Source of the DNA: Yokenella regensburgei ATCC 49455
Lineage (GTDB): Bacteria; Pseudomonadota; Gammaproteobacteria; Enterobacterales; Enterobacteriaceae
Direction: 5' to 3'
NCBI RefSeq assembly: GCF_000735455.1
Contig: NZ_JMPS01000020.1
Span: forward strand, 124,001 to 188,000
Length of the DNA: 64,000 nucleotides
The notes below the pieces were generated by a model. It was not told where the DNA came from. It saw only the letters and a list, made by a program, of their open reading frames with translations, and did not search any database. Positions within the stretch are counted from its first letter, which is position 1, and each line of letters begins with the position of its first letter. This document shows, piece after piece, positions 22,059 to 32,509 of the stretch. A program made the translations under genes and the position numbers.

Positions 22059-23020
22059 TAAATTTCCCCGGATACGGAGCTAAATATCTGTTCGGCAGAG
22101 ATATCCTGCATGGCTCCGGTAGTAGAGCGCACAACGTATTGGTTCTGCCCGTATCCACCAATAAGTCCAGGGTCCGTTGGACCATACAGAGTGTAATTTG
22201 GACGATTCAGTGCGGCAGTCAGATGGCTCAATCCGGTATCGACAGAGACCACGCATCGTGCCCCCGCCAGAACACGCGCCACTTGTTCGAGCGTCATGCG
22301 CGGTAATACCTCGGCCTCATCAATGCCTGCAGCCAGGCGTTTTGCTCGCGCCTCTTCATGCGGGGCTCCCCAGGGAAGCTTGATGTGCACACCGTTCCCG
22401 GCAAGGCGCTCCACGAGCTGTCGCCAGTGCGTTTCCGGCCAGTGTTTATCATCGCGGGTTGTGGCATGCAGAAATACCACATAGGGTGCGGTTTCAGAGG
22501 CCGTATTCTGTAAGAAATGCTGGGCGATAGCATAGTCGCCCTGGGTTTGCGGTTTTTCGTAGCCCAGGCTTTTAGCGAACAGCTCACGTGTTCTCTCGAC
22601 GGCGTGCTGCGCTTTGGCAATATGGTGACGCTGGTTGTAGAACAGGCTCGCCAGCGGTTCGCGGGCGGTTTTCCAGTCCATGCCGTGCTTAATGCCGTGC
22701 GCCAGTCGGGTGACCAGCGCCGCACTTTTGACGAGGCCCTGAGCATCAATGATCGCATCATATTCCACCTCCTGGATTTTAGTCCGAAAGGCAAGACGCT
22801 CGGCTTTGATGGGGGCAGAAAACCATGCTTTACGCCAACGGCGTATAGCTACCGGTATGACGCGTTCAACGGCGGCATGCCAGCCAGGAATTTGTGCAAA
22901 CCCCTCCTCCACAACCCAGTCAAAGCGGATCCCGGGGATGGCGTTCGCGGCATCGGTCAGGGCGGGCAGGGTGTGTAGGACATCCCCCATTGAAGAGGTT
23001 TTTACTATCAGAACCCGCAT
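22058..23020 (-). CDS. waaC: LPS heptosyltransferase I
   Basis: WaaC adds the first L-glycero-D-manno-heptose to Kdo. The 320-residue protein begins MRVLIVKTSSMGDVLHTLPA, with catalytic-base Asp13, and has the ADP-heptose site SVDTGLSHLTAAL near residue 260. It is 3 bp downstream of waaF in the same direction and followed by a TAATG overlap with the next glycosyltransferase. Confidence 0.97.
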   Translation of the reverse strand: MRVLIVKTSSMGDVLHTLPALTDAANAIPGIRFDWVVEEGFAQIPGWHAAVERVIPVAIRRWRKAWFSAPIKAERLAFRTKIQEVEYDAIIDAQGLVKSAALVTRLAHGIKHGMDWKTAREPLASLFYNQRHHIAKAQHAVERTRELFAKSLGYEKPQTQGDYAIAQHFLQNTASETAPYVVFLHATTRDDKHWPETHWRQLVERLAGNGVHIKLPWGAPHEEARAKRLAAGIDEAEVLPRMTLEQVARVLAGARCVVSVDTGLSHLTAALNRPNYTLYGPTDPGLIGGYGQNQYVVRSTTGAMQDISAEQIFSSVSGEI

Positions 23021-23023
23021 CCG

Positions 23024-24070
23024 TCAGGCTTCCTCACTCAACAGCAACTGGTTTAGTTCTTCCAGTACGCGCTCGGGGGTAATATCAATCAGGCTTTGGT
23101 GATAGCCTTCTGCAGCATCACCTTTACGCACCTTATGGTAGCCGCTGATCAGGCGAATAACGCGCGCCTTATGCGACAGTGGCGGCGTAAAATCCGGGCT
23201 GCTGGGGCCATACAGTGCGACCAGCGGGCGATCGAGCGCCGCTGCTACATGCATCAGACCAGAGTCATTGCTGACCACTGCCTGGCAGGCAGCAATGAGA
23301 ATCACTGCCTGTTCCAGCTGGGTCTCGCCCGCCAGATTGCGGCACCAGGCCTGTTGTTCCATGCTGAGCGCGGCCAGGATGTCGTTACCCGCATCGTGAT
23401 CCTTTGCCGAACCGAACAGCACAATCTGGAACCCTTCATCAATCAGCTGCTTCGCCAGCTCAGCATAGTGATAATGTGGCCAGCGTTTGGCCGGGCCAAA
23501 TTCTGCTCCTGGGCAGAAACCTATCATCGGGCGCTCTGCTGAGAGCTTGAAAGTGCTGCAGGTCAGTGATTTCTCACCGTCGTTGACCTGAAGATGCGGC
23601 CACAGCAGCGGCTGAGGCAGATCTTTTGCGGAGTGCATCGCGCCTTTGTCGTAGGCTAAGGCAACGTAGCGCTCGACCATCAGCGGCCAGGCGTCTTTAT
23701 CCAGCACCCGCGCGTCGTTAAGCAGGCCATAGCGCATTTCGCCACGCCAGCCGGTACGCAGAGGAATACCTGCGAAGAAAGGGACTAAGGCCGATTTGAA
23801 GGAGTTAGGCAGCACGTAAGCGCGATCGTAGCGACGTTCGCGCAGACTATGGCCAAGCCTACGCCGCTCACCTAATTCCAGCGCACCGTGGCCAAGCGGC
23901 ATGGGAATGGCTTCATTAACTTCTGGCATACGCGATAAAAGCGGACGGCACCACGCGGGTGCCATCACGTCAATTATCGCCTGGGGATAGCGCGCCTTGA
24001 GCGTGCGATAGAGGCTTTGCGACATCATCATGTCGCCTACCCATGACGGGCCAATCACCAGTATTTTCAT
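23024..24070 (-). CDS. waaF: LPS heptosyltransferase II
   Basis: WaaF adds heptose II to heptose I of the inner core. The 348-residue length and N-terminal MKILVIGPSWVGDMMMSQSL match E. coli. The C-terminal NDSGLMHVAAALDRPLVALYG segment (shown in part) contains the family donor-binding site. The gene lies between hldD and waaC. Confidence 0.97.
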   Translation of the reverse strand: MKILVIGPSWVGDMMMSQSLYRTLKARYPQAIIDVMAPAWCRPLLSRMPEVNEAIPMPLGHGALELGERRRLGHSLRERRYDRAYVLPNSFKSALVPFFAGIPLRTGWRGEMRYGLLNDARVLDKDAWPLMVERYVALAYDKGAMHSAKDLPQPLLWPHLQVNDGEKSLTCSTFKLSAERPMIGFCPGAEFGPAKRWPHYHYAELAKQLIDEGFQIVLFGSAKDHDAGNDILAALSMEQQAWCRNLAGETQLEQAVILIAACQAVVSNDSGLMHVAAALDRPLVALYGPSSPDFTPPLSHKARVIRLISGYHKVRKGDAAEGYHQSLIDITPERVLEELNQLLLSEEA

Positions 24071-24078
24071 TGTATATC

Positions 24079-25011
24079 TTACGCGTCCTGGTTCAGCCAG
24101 GTCATGTATTCCGTCACACCTTCGGCGACGGTTTTAAACGGCTTATCGTAGCCCGCGGCACGCAGGTTGGTCAGATCGGCCTGAGTGAATGCCTGATAGC
24201 GGCCTTTCAGTTTATCCGGGAACGGAATGTATTCGATGCTGCCTTTCTGATGGTAAGCCAGCGTCGCATCCGCTACCGCCTGGAAGGATTCCGCGCGGCC
24301 GGTACCGAGGTTGAAGATGCCGGAAACGCCGTTTTCGAGGAACCACAGATTGACCGCGGCCACGTCGCCGACGTAAACGAAATCACGTTTGAAACTGTCG
24401 CTGCCTGTAAACAGTTTTGGACTTTCGCCGTTGTTCAACTGGGTATTCAGATGGAAAGCGACGCTTGCCATGCTGCCCTTGTGGCCTTCACGCGGACCGT
24501 ACACGTTGAAATAACGGAAACCGACAATCTGTGAGTTCGCTTCCGGCAGGATCTGGCGGACATATTCATCAAACAGCAGCTTGGAGTAGCCATAGACGTT
24601 CAGCGGCTTCTCATATTCGCGAGACTCGATGAAGTCTGAAGTGCGACCGCCGTAGGTAGCAGCAGAAGAAGCGTACAGGAACGGGATTTCACGCTCCAGG
24701 CAGTAGTGCAGCACTTCTTTAGAGTACTGATAGTTGTTATCCATCATGTACTTGCCGTCCCACTCAGTGGTGGAGGAGCAGGCGCCTTCGTGGAAAATGG
24801 CTTCGATTTCACCAAACTCTTCACCGGCCATAATCTGGATTAAGAAGTCTTCTTTATCCATGTAATCGGCGATGCTCAGATCAACCAGATTGACGAATTT
24901 GGTGCCGTCTTTGAGGTTGTCGACCACCAGAATGTCAGTGATACCTTTATCATTCAGAGCTTTAACAATGTTGCTACCGATAAAGCCTGCGCCGCCAGTA
25001 ACGATGATCAT
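24079..25011 (-). CDS. hldD: ADP-L-glycero-D-manno-heptose 6-epimerase
   Basis: HldD epimerises ADP-D,D-heptose to ADP-L,D-heptose, the donor for WaaC, WaaF and WaaQ. The 310-residue extended SDR protein has the Rossmann motif GGAGFIGSN at the N-terminus and the YGYSKLLFD (Tyr-x3-Lys) catalytic motif near residue 140. It is the first gene of the leftward core operon and is divergent from kbl. In E. coli it is also heat inducible; no convincing heat-shock promoter was identified in the 216-bp gap. Confidence 0.98.
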   Translation of the reverse strand: MIIVTGGAGFIGSNIVKALNDKGITDILVVDNLKDGTKFVNLVDLSIADYMDKEDFLIQIMAGEEFGEIEAIFHEGACSSTTEWDGKYMMDNNYQYSKEVLHYCLEREIPFLYASSAATYGGRTSDFIESREYEKPLNVYGYSKLLFDEYVRQILPEANSQIVGFRYFNVYGPREGHKGSMASVAFHLNTQLNNGESPKLFTGSDSFKRDFVYVGDVAAVNLWFLENGVSGIFNLGTGRAESFQAVADATLAYHQKGSIEYIPFPDKLKGRYQAFTQADLTNLRAAGYDKPFKTVAEGVTEYMTWLNQDA

Positions 25012-25227
25012 AACTGTAACCTTCGAATTGTGGAGTCCTGAGACAATCTCAGACGCTAATGTTTTCTATCATATCATCACATTGGTCCACTTTCAGCCAT
25101 TCACCGACAACCTGTAGGGGGACGCGTGATTTATGCTACAAAAAATACACTTAGTACTGCGTCATCTCGTATAGATGTATAGGTTTGGGTAATATGTTCT
25201 AAATTTTGCCATATCTGGAGAGTTGCA

Positions 25228-26421
25228 ATGCGTGGGGATTTTTACAAACAGTTAACGAATGACCTCGACACTGCACGTGCTGAAGGGTTGTTTAAAGAAG
25301 AGCGTATCATCACGTCTGCACAGCAGGCGGATATCACCGTGGGTCAGAGCCACGTTATTAACTTCTGCGCCAACAACTACCTTGGCCTGGCGAATCACCC
25401 GGCGCTAATCAGCGCCGCTAAAGCCGGGATGGACAGCCACGGCTTCGGTATGGCTTCCGTACGCTTCATCTGCGGAACCCAGGACACCCACAAAGTCCTC
25501 GAGAAGAAACTGGCTGATTTCCTGGGCATGGAAGACGCAATTCTGTACTCCTCCTGTTTCGATGCCAACGGCGGCCTGTTTGAAACGCTGCTGGGTGCCG
25601 AAGATGCCATCATCTCTGATGCACTGAACCACGCCTCCATTATTGATGGCGTGCGTCTGTGTAAAGCGAAGCGCTTCCGCTATGCCAATAACGATATGCA
25701 GGAGCTGGAAGCACGGCTGAAAGAAGCGCGTGAAGCGGGTGCCCGCCATGTGCTTATTGCTACAGACGGCGTGTTCTCCATGGATGGTGTCATCGCCAAC
25801 CTGAAAGGGGTTTGCGATTTGGCAGACATTTACGATGCGCTGGTGATGGTTGATGACTCCCATGCGGTCGGATTCGTCGGTGCCAACGGCCGCGGCTCTC
25901 ACGAATACTGCGAAGTGATGGGGCGTGTCGACATCATTACCGGTACGCTCGGCAAAGCGCTTGGCGGCGCTTCTGGTGGCTACACCGCGGCGCGTAAAGA
26001 AGTGGTTGAGTGGCTGCGTCAGCGCTCCCGTCCGTACCTGTTCTCCAACTCACTGGCTCCTGCCATCGTGGCGGCGTCAATCAAGGTGCTGGAGATGGTG
26101 GAGTCGGGTGCTGAACTTCGTGACCGTCTGTGGGCTAACGCGCGCCTGTTCCGTGAAAAAATGACCGCAGCGGGCTTTACCCTGGCCGGTGCCGATCACG
26201 CCATCATCCCGGTCATGCTGGGTGACGCGACCGTCGCTCAGGAGTTCGCGCGTGAACTGCAGAAAGAAGGTATTTATGTCACCGGGTTCTTCTATCCGGT
26301 AGTACCAAAAGGCCAGGCGCGTATTCGCACCCAGATGTCGGCTGCGCATACCCCTGAACAAATTGAACGGGCGGTGGAAGCCTTTACCCGCATCGGAAAA
26401 CAACTGGGCGTCATTGCCTGA
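25228..26421 (+). CDS. kbl: 2-amino-3-ketobutyrate CoA ligase
   Basis: Kbl cleaves 2-amino-3-ketobutyrate with CoA to glycine and acetyl-CoA, the second step of threonine degradation after Tdh. The 397-residue PLP enzyme has the alpha-oxoamine synthase Lys motif [14 protein letters not shown] near residue 240 and the [10 protein letters not shown] cofactor segment. It is one residue shorter than E. coli Kbl. It is cotranscribed with tdh, whose start is 9 bp downstream. In E. coli this operon is repressed by Lrp. Confidence 0.98.
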   Translation: MRGDFYKQLTNDLDTARAEGLFKEERIITSAQQADITVGQSHVINFCANNYLGLANHPALISAAKAGMDSHGFGMASVRFICGTQDTHKVLEKKLADFLGMEDAILYSSCFDANGGLFETLLGAEDAIISDALNHASIIDGVRLCKAKRFRYANNDMQELEARLKEAREAGARHVLIATDGVFSMDGVIANLKGVCDLADIYDALVMVDDSHAVGFVGANGRGSHEYCEVMGRVDIITGTLGKALGGASGGYTAARKEVVEWLRQRSRPYLFSNSLAPAIVAASIKVLEMVESGAELRDRLWANARLFREKMTAAGFTLAGADHAIIPVMLGDATVAQEFARELQKEGIYVTGFFYPVVPKGQARIRTQMSAAHTPEQIERAVEAFTRIGKQLGVIA

Positions 26422-26430
26422 GGATGTGAG

Positions 26431-27456
26431 ATGAAAGCGTTATCCAAACTGAAAGCGGAAGAAGGGATCTGGATGACCGACGTACCGGAACCGGAAGTCG
26501 GACATAACGATCTGTTAATTAAAATCCGTAAAACAGCCATCTGCGGCACTGACGTACACATCTATAACTGGGATGAATGGTCGCAAAAAACCATCCCGGT
26601 CCCTATGGTCGTTGGCCACGAATATGTTGGTGAAGTGGTTGGTATCGGTCAGGAAGTGAAGGGCTTTAAAATCGGCGATCGCGTCTCCGGTGAAGGCCAC
26701 ATTACCTGCGGACATTGCCGCAACTGCCGCGGTGGCCGCACTCATCTGTGCCGCAACACCACCGGCGTGGGCGTGAACCGCCCGGGCTGCTTCGCGGAAT
26801 ATCTGGTGATCCCGGCGTTCAACGCCTTTAAAATCCCGGACAATATCTCTGACGACCTGGCCTCCATCTTTGACCCGTTCGGCAACGCCGTACACACCGC
26901 GCTCTCCTTCGATCTGGTTGGCGAGGATGTGCTGGTGTCCGGTGCCGGCCCTATTGGCATCATGGCTGCTGCTGTGGCGAAACACGTGGGCGCACGTAAT
27001 GTCGTGATCACCGACGTGAATGAGTATCGTCTTGAACTGGCTCGTAAAATGGGGATCACCCGTGCGGTCAACGTTTCCAAAGAAAACCTGACTGACGTCA
27101 TGCACGAACTCGGTATGACAGAAGGGTTCGACGTCGGTCTGGAAATGTCCGGTGCGCCGCCGGCATTCCGCGCGATGCTCGATACCATGAACCACGGTGG
27201 CCGTATCGCGATGCTGGGTATTCCGCCGTCAGACATGTCCATCGACTGGACCAAAGTTATCTTTAAGGGATTGTTCATCAAGGGTATTTATGGCCGCGAG
27301 ATGTTCGAAACCTGGTACAAGATGGCAGCGCTGATCCAGTCTGGCCTCGACCTGACCCCAATCATCACTCACCGCTTCGGTATTGATGATTTCCAGCAAG
27401 GTTTTGATGCCATGCGTTCAGGACAGTCAGGAAAAGTGATCCTGAGCTGGAATTAA
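26431..27456 (+). CDS. tdh: L-threonine 3-dehydrogenase
   Basis: Tdh oxidises threonine to 2-amino-3-ketobutyrate with NAD+. The 341-residue zinc-dependent medium-chain dehydrogenase has catalytic-zinc Cys38 (AICGTDVH), GHEYVGEVV, four structural-zinc cysteines (CGHCRNC...C) and the NAD-binding [10 protein letters not shown]. It is the second gene of the kbl-tdh operon and is followed by an intrinsic terminator. Confidence 0.98.
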   Translation: MKALSKLKAEEGIWMTDVPEPEVGHNDLLIKIRKTAICGTDVHIYNWDEWSQKTIPVPMVVGHEYVGEVVGIGQEVKGFKIGDRVSGEGHITCGHCRNCRGGRTHLCRNTTGVGVNRPGCFAEYLVIPAFNAFKIPDNISDDLASIFDPFGNAVHTALSFDLVGEDVLVSGAGPIGIMAAAVAKHVGARNVVITDVNEYRLELARKMGITRAVNVSKENLTDVMHELGMTEGFDVGLEMSGAPPAFRAMLDTMNHGGRIAMLGIPPSDMSIDWTKVIFKGLFIKGIYGREMFETWYKMAALIQSGLDLTPIITHRFGIDDFQQGFDAMRSGQSGKVILSWN

Positions 27457-27479
27457 ATCTCGATCGCAATAGAACACCA

Positions 27480-27510
27480 TTGCCAGCATATATTTTGCTG
27501 GCAATTTTTT
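27480..27510 (+). terminator. Intrinsic terminator after tdh
   Basis: A perfect 9-bp stem (TTGCCAGCA/TGCTGGCAA) with a 7-nt loop is followed by TTTTTT. It lies 23 bp past the tdh stop. Confidence 0.85.
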
Positions 27511-27623
27511 AATTCCGTCACACTTTCCATACTCTTTTCCCGCATCCCATTTTTTGTACCCTGCAGATGGACATATTCTTTTTATAATAAGGATATCTGG
27601 CGGATAAATCATTGATGGGTGTT

Positions 27624-28421
27624 ATGTTTAAACTTTCCGTATGCTTATTAACGTATAATTCTGAACGCTTATTACGCGAAGTCATTCCGCCGTTATTAAT
27701 GGTTGCGGATGATATTGTCATTGTTGATTCCGGAAGTCATGATGACACACTGCGAATTTGCGCTTCCTTTGGGATCAAAGCGCATCATCACCCTTATGCA
27801 ATGCACGGTGCGCAGATGAACCATGCCATTGCCCAGGCACAAAATAACTGGGTGCTCTGCATGGACAGTGACGAAATTCTGGATCAAAGCACCGTTGATG
27901 CCATTCTGGCGTTAAAAGCCGGTGAGACGCCCCCGCCGGAGAATGCCTGGCGACTACCGCGCTACTGGTATGTGCTGGGGCAGGAGGTCAGGACACTTTA
28001 CCCGGTTTCATCACCTGATTTTCCAGTGCGACTCTTTAATCGCCGTTCTGCCTCTTTTAATAACCGCCCGGTGGACGATCAGGTGGAAGGAGATATTCAT
28101 ACGGAAATATTACCAGGTCATGTCCGCCACGACACCTTTTATTCACTCCATGAAGTTTTTAATAAATTAAATACCTACACGACAAGGCTTGTAAAATATA
28201 ACAAGATCCGCCCGTCGATTGGCCGGGGTGTGATCAGTGCGATTGGGGCATTTTTTAAATGGTACCTGTTCAGCGGCGCATGGCGACGCGGGAAGGTGGG
28301 GGCGGTCACCGGTATTTACGCCACTTTTTATAGTTTTTTAAAATATTTTAAAGCCTGGTATCAGCATCAGGAGCAAAAAAAATCCGTGGCAGAAACGCGC
28401 ACGGATTCTCATCTTACCTGA
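27624..28421 (+). CDS. WaaE-related GT2 glycosyltransferase
   Basis: A 265-residue family 2 glycosyltransferase (MFKLSVCLLTYNS) has donor segment VDSGSHDDT and metal motif CMDSDE. The whole layout parallels WaaE at 9878-10648, so the two are paralogues. It occupies the yibD/waaH position of E. coli, between tdh and yibQ, but is shorter than YibD. The 5' part is A/T-rich relative to neighbours. The ATG at 27624 is chosen; ATG 27615 is an alternative, and neither has a strong ribosome binding site. It probably modifies LPS core or another surface glycan; the acceptor is unknown. Confidence 0.8.
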   Translation: MFKLSVCLLTYNSERLLREVIPPLLMVADDIVIVDSGSHDDTLRICASFGIKAHHHPYAMHGAQMNHAIAQAQNNWVLCMDSDEILDQSTVDAILALKAGETPPPENAWRLPRYWYVLGQEVRTLYPVSSPDFPVRLFNRRSASFNNRPVDDQVEGDIHTEILPGHVRHDTFYSLHEVFNKLNTYTTRLVKYNKIRPSIGRGVISAIGAFFKWYLFSGAWRRGKVGAVTGIYATFYSFLKYFKAWYQHQEQKKSVAETRTDSHLT

Positions 28422-28487
28422 TATACCCAAAATAATTTGAGTTGCAGGAAAGCCAACACACCTGCAACTTGAAGTATGACGGGTATA
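28422..28487. repeat. 66-bp inverted-repeat element, probable internally deleted dispersed repeat
   Basis: The outer arms TATACCC (28422-28428) and GGGTATA (28481-28487) enclose a second pair, TTTGAGTTGCAGG and CCTGCAACTTGAA, with two mismatches. It abuts the stop of the upstream glycosyltransferase gene and lies just before the convergent yibQ stop. The ends resemble a longer dispersed intergenic repeat of enterobacteria that I recall with the same termini; the middle is missing here. Confidence 0.65.
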
Positions 28488-28492
28488 GCCGC

Positions 28493-29434
28493 TCAGGCCT
28501 TTTTATTCCAGCCCTGCCACTGCTGCTGGTAATACTGGAGCAGCGTACTCTGGCTGATACTTTCACTCAGCACCGTGAAGAAGTGCGTTGCGTATACCGG
28601 CTGTAGTTTCTGCTTCGGCTTGCACAGGCTCACGCCGCGGAACGGATTGCGCGGTGGCGTCGGCGGTACGGCTTTCGGCGGTGCGGTGTTTGGCGTAGAA
28701 GTATCAATCTGTGGTTCATTCAGCAGGCTGCTCGGACGCACGAGCGTGATATCCGGCGGCAGGTTATAAAGCATCTGCTGCAGTACCCGCACGGTAGAAG
28801 GATGCGGATGACCAATCGCGATGGCCGAGCCGTTGCGTCGCGCCAGCTGGATAGCCCGATTGAACTGTACGCGAATATCCGCTTCGTTCTGCGTATCATC
28901 GAGGAAGACTTTACGCTTAATCACCTTCACACCGGTGCCGCTGGCGGCACGCATGGCCTGGCTGTTGCCGATGGTCATGCTGTCGAGGAAGTAAAGGTTA
29001 TAGCGGCTCAGTGCCTGCATCACTTTTTCCATACCCGGCAGGCTGGAGGTCATGGCGCTGCCCATATGGTTGTTGAGTCCCACGGCGAACGGTACCTTCG
29101 CGACGGCATCCTGGATAATGCGTGCCACCTCTTCCTGGCTCATTTCCGGGCGCAGGGTGTCTTTCTCCAGAGGCTGTTTGCTCAGCGGGGCCATCGGCAG
29201 GTGGATCAGGACTTCATGCCCGGCGTTATGCGCTTTGGTTGCCATTTCACGAGCGTGAGGGGCATTGGGCAGAACGGCGACGGAGATCGTGGCGGGCATT
29301 GCCAGCACCTGATTTTCCGTCTGCGGGCGATAACCGAAGTCATCAATAACAATGGCAAGCTTTCCGGCAAACGCCGGGGAGGCCAGCGCCAGCGAACCGG
29401 CGATGGAGAGTGCTATTCGACGAAATTGAAGCAA
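28493..29434 (-). CDS. yibQ: YibQ, divergent polysaccharide deacetylase
   Basis: A 313-residue exported protein has a signal peptide (about residues 1-23, cleavage after PAFA). It contains the DUF610/divergent polysaccharide deacetylase domain: IVIDDFGYRP, VLIHLPM and LNNHMGS stand for the metal-site region, and DSMTIGNS and IGHPHPSTV follow. The C-terminus is proline-rich and then shows a short extra domain. It is 3 bp downstream of envC in the same direction. The substrate is unknown; a periplasmic glycan or peptidoglycan role is inferred from the envC linkage. Confidence 0.9.
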   Translation of the reverse strand: MLQFRRIALSIAGSLALASPAFAGKLAIVIDDFGYRPQTENQVLAMPATISVAVLPNAPHAREMATKAHNAGHEVLIHLPMAPLSKQPLEKDTLRPEMSQEEVARIIQDAVAKVPFAVGLNNHMGSAMTSSLPGMEKVMQALSRYNLYFLDSMTIGNSQAMRAASGTGVKVIKRKVFLDDTQNEADIRVQFNRAIQLARRNGSAIAIGHPHPSTVRVLQQMLYNLPPDITLVRPSSLLNEPQIDTSTPNTAPPKAVPPTPPRNPFRGVSLCKPKQKLQPVYATHFFTVLSESISQSTLLQYYQQQWQGWNKKA

Positions 29435-29437
29435 AAC

Positions 29438-30709
29438 TTATCTTCCCAACCACGGCTGTGGATTGACCGCCTGACCCTGGCGACGAATTTCGAAATAGAG
29501 TGACGGGCGGCCCTGACCGCCACTGCTGCCCACGAGGGCAATCGGCTGACCAGCACGAACCTGAGTGCCGACGCTGACCAGCGCGCTCTGGTTGTAGCCA
29601 TACAGGCTCATGTCGCCTTTACCGTGCTCGACCACCACCACAAGGCCATAGCCCTGCAGCCAGTCGGCGAGGATCACGCGACCATCGGCGATAGCTTTGA
29701 CCTCGGTGCCTTCTGAAGCACCGATAACCATCCCCTTCCAACGTAGCTCACCTTGCAGCTGTTCGCCAAATCGATGCAGCGTAGGGCCGCGAACCGGCCA
29801 GAAAGCCTGACCGCGTGGTGCGCCGAGACCGCCGGTGCGCGACATCAGCGAACGTTCGCTTTCGGTCGGTTTGTACGTGGTGCCTTTACGCGAAGCATCC
29901 TGCTGGCGATCGCGTACCGCCTGCGCTTCACGGGCTTCCCGCTCCGCCCGCGCTTTGGCGGCGGCTTCGGCCTGGGCGATGCGGTTACGCATGCGGGATT
30001 CGTTGGCGCGCATTTCGCTCAGCTGCTGCTGACCCTCCTGAATGGAGGACTCCAGCCCGGCAAGCGTCTTTTTACGCTCGTTACGCGCCTGCTCAAGCTT
30101 CGCCTGCTGCGCCTGCTGATCGTAGAGCAGCGTTTGCTGCTGGCTTTGTTTCTCTTCAAGCTCGGCTTTTTGCGAAGCGACCTCTTCGCGGGTTTGCTTC
30201 AACTGACCAATCGTTTCCTGACGAGCCTGGTTGAGGTAACCGAAGTAGGCCTGCAGGCGCTGCCCGCGCTGGCTCTCTTCACCGCTCAGGATAAGCTGAA
30301 GGCCGGTATGTTCGCCCTGGCGAAACGCGGCATCCAGCTGAGCGGCAAGGTTGCGTTCCTGTTGCGCTTTTTGACGCTCCAGTTTGGCGATAGAGGCATT
30401 CATCTCATCAATTTGTTTGTTGAGCTGGGCGAGGGTGTTCTGCGTTTCGCGCAGTTTGCGGGCGGCAGCGGAAATGGCTTCTTCCTGCGCCTTCAACTGG
30501 GCGAGCAGGGAAGCACGTTGCTGCTGTTGTTGGCGTACCGCGCGCTCTTTAGTCGCGATATCGGCCTGAATAGATTGCAACTGCGCGCGGTCATCCGCGT
30601 GGGCGGAAGCGGCGCACAGCAATACGCCAGCGCTGAGCGCGCTGGCGTAAAGGACTGACCTGACTGACGTCGCGGTCAATGTTAATGAATAGATCGCCTT
30701 TCCCCTCAT
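29438..30709 (-). CDS. envC: Murein hydrolase activator EnvC
   Basis: EnvC is a periplasmic divisome protein that activates amidases AmiA and AmiB under FtsEX control. It has an N-terminal signal sequence (cleavage near residue 38, SAHA), a long Gln/Ala/Glu/Arg-rich coiled coil (about residues 40-275) and a C-terminal LytM-type domain (about 300-423). That domain lacks the zinc ligands of true endopeptidases, as expected for EnvC. It lies between gpmM and yibQ, as in E. coli. The start at 30709 gives 423 residues; later in-frame starts before the signal core are possible. Confidence 0.96.
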   Translation of the reverse strand: MRGKAIYSLTLTATSVRSVLYASALSAGVLLCAASAHADDRAQLQSIQADIATKERAVRQQQQQRASLLAQLKAQEEAISAAARKLRETQNTLAQLNKQIDEMNASIAKLERQKAQQERNLAAQLDAAFRQGEHTGLQLILSGEESQRGQRLQAYFGYLNQARQETIGQLKQTREEVASQKAELEEKQSQQQTLLYDQQAQQAKLEQARNERKKTLAGLESSIQEGQQQLSEMRANESRMRNRIAQAEAAAKARAEREAREAQAVRDRQQDASRKGTTYKPTESERSLMSRTGGLGAPRGQAFWPVRGPTLHRFGEQLQGELRWKGMVIGASEGTEVKAIADGRVILADWLQGYGLVVVVEHGKGDMSLYGYNQSALVSVGTQVRAGQPIALVGSSGGQGRPSLYFEIRRQGQAVNPQPWLGR

Positions 30710-30718
30710 GGGGAGGGA

Positions 30719-32263
30719 TTATTCCACGATGAACAGCGGCTTACCAGTCATCTCTTGCGGGATTTCCATTCCCATCAGCGTCAGCATAGTCGGCGCGATG
30801 TCGGAAAGTTTACCGCCGTCAATAGCCTTAACGGTTTTGGCGCCAACGTAAATCAGCGGAACCGGCAGGTTGGTGTGCGCAGTGTGCGCCTGACCGGTGG
30901 ACGGGTCACGCATCTGCTCAGCGTTGCCGTGATCGGCGGTGATCAGCAGCTGACCATCAACGGATTCAACGGCTTTCGCCACTTCACCGATACAGTGGTC
31001 GAGCGCTTCAACCGCCTTCACTGCCGCATCGAAGACGCCGGTATGACCGACCATGTCACCGTTCGGGTAGTTACAGATGATGGTGTCGTACTTACCGCTC
31101 TTGATAGCCGCGACCAGTTTTTCCGTCAGCTCGGCGGAGCTCATTTCCGGCTGCAGATCGTAAGTCGCAACTTTCGGGGAATTGACAAGAATGCGGTCTT
31201 CACCCGCGAACGGCTCTTCAACGCCGCCGTTAAAGAAAAAGGTGACGTGGGCATATTTCTCGGTTTCGGAAATACGCAGCTGGGTTTTGTCGTTTTTCGC
31301 CATCCACTCGCCGAGGGTATTTGCCAGTGAAGTTGGCGGATAGGCGCAGGCGGTTTTGATGTCGGCCGCATATTCAGTCAGCATCACGAAGTCCAGATTC
31401 ACGACTTTCTTACGCACGAAACCGTCGAAATCGGCATTCACGAACGCACGGGTGATTTCACGCGCGCGGTCAGCACGGAAGTTCATGAAAATCAGCGCGT
31501 CGCCGTCTTCCATGGCAGCATCTTCCTGCCCTTCAGTACGGATCACACTGGCTTTAACGAATTCGTCGTTTTCATTACGCGCGTAAGCGGCTTCAAGGGC
31601 TTCTACCGCCGTCGGGAACTGGAATTCGCCTTTCGCCAGCGTCATCAGGTCGTACGCCTGTTCAACGCGGTCCCAGCGGTTGTCACGATCCATGGCGTAG
31701 TAACGGCCAATGATGGAAGCAACGCGGCCTTTACCCAGCGCGGCGAATTTATCTTCAAACGCCTGCAGAGAGGATTTCGCGCTACGCGGCGGCGTGTCAC
31801 GACCGTCAAGGAAAGCGTGCAGATAGATTTTTTCTGCTCCACGTTCGGCGGCCAGTTCAACCATCGCCATGATGTGCTCTTCGTGGCTGTGAACGCCACC
31901 GGCAGACAGCAGGCCCATGATGTGCACGGCTTTTCCTGCGCTCACGGCTTTGTCTACTGCACCACCCAGAACCGGGTTGGCGAAGAAGGTGCGGTTTTTG
32001 ATTTCAACATCAAGGCGGGTCAGGTCCTGATACACGATGCGGCCCGCGCCAAGGTTGACGTGACCCACTTCGGAGTTACCCATCTGGCGGTCCGGCAGAC
32101 CCACTTCCAGCCCGGAGGCGTCAATCAGGGTATGCGGACGTTTGGCCCACAGGCCATCAATAACCGGGGTTTTAGCGGAGAAAATGGCGTTATCCTGCTG
32201 GTCTTCACGGTAGCCGTAGCCATCCATAATCACCAGAACCATAGGTTTTTTTGAAACCGACAT
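30719..32263 (-). CDS. gpmM: 2,3-bisphosphoglycerate-independent phosphoglycerate mutase
   Basis: GpmM interconverts 3- and 2-phosphoglycerate with two Mn2+ ions. The start at 32263 ([17 protein letters not shown]) gives 514 residues. The catalytic Ser64 is in MGNSEVGH, and metal-site motifs [22 protein letters not shown] and [11 protein letters not shown] are visible. It heads the leftward gpmM-envC-yibQ unit and is divergent from yibN. Confidence 0.98.
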   Translation of the reverse strand: MSVSKKPMVLVIMDGYGYREDQQDNAIFSAKTPVIDGLWAKRPHTLIDASGLEVGLPDRQMGNSEVGHVNLGAGRIVYQDLTRLDVEIKNRTFFANPVLGGAVDKAVSAGKAVHIMGLLSAGGVHSHEEHIMAMVELAAERGAEKIYLHAFLDGRDTPPRSAKSSLQAFEDKFAALGKGRVASIIGRYYAMDRDNRWDRVEQAYDLMTLAKGEFQFPTAVEALEAAYARNENDEFVKASVIRTEGQEDAAMEDGDALIFMNFRADRAREITRAFVNADFDGFVRKKVVNLDFVMLTEYAADIKTACAYPPTSLANTLGEWMAKNDKTQLRISETEKYAHVTFFFNGGVEEPFAGEDRILVNSPKVATYDLQPEMSSAELTEKLVAAIKSGKYDTIICNYPNGDMVGHTGVFDAAVKAVEALDHCIGEVAKAVESVDGQLLITADHGNAEQMRDPSTGQAHTAHTNLPVPLIYVGAKTVKAIDGGKLSDIAPTMLTLMGMEIPQEMTGKPLFIVE

Positions 32264-32509
32264 TGCGACAACCTCATGCTCAAAGACAAAATAATTGCGT
32301 AATTTTACTACAGCTGAATCGATCAAACAGCCTCAGAAGATCAAAAAAGCGGTAGAGTCAGGCAAAGCGCATGCGTGTTTTCTGTGATTTTTCTCGGTCG
32401 AGGCCGCAGAAAAATGATTAGCTGATACTGGCTGGCTGTATTTGCACCGGAGCGCAGGTATACTCATGCCCTGGTTTTTTAATCACTACGTCGGGAGTTG
32501 TTACCCCCC

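Noticed and set aside
24043-24534. 163-codon rightward frame across the waaF-hldD junction
   Set aside because: It is antisense to two conserved genes and has no supporting signals.
29753-30658. 301-codon rightward frame inside envC
   Set aside because: It is an antisense shadow of the Gln/Ala/Arg-rich coiled coil, giving artificial Leu-rich composition.
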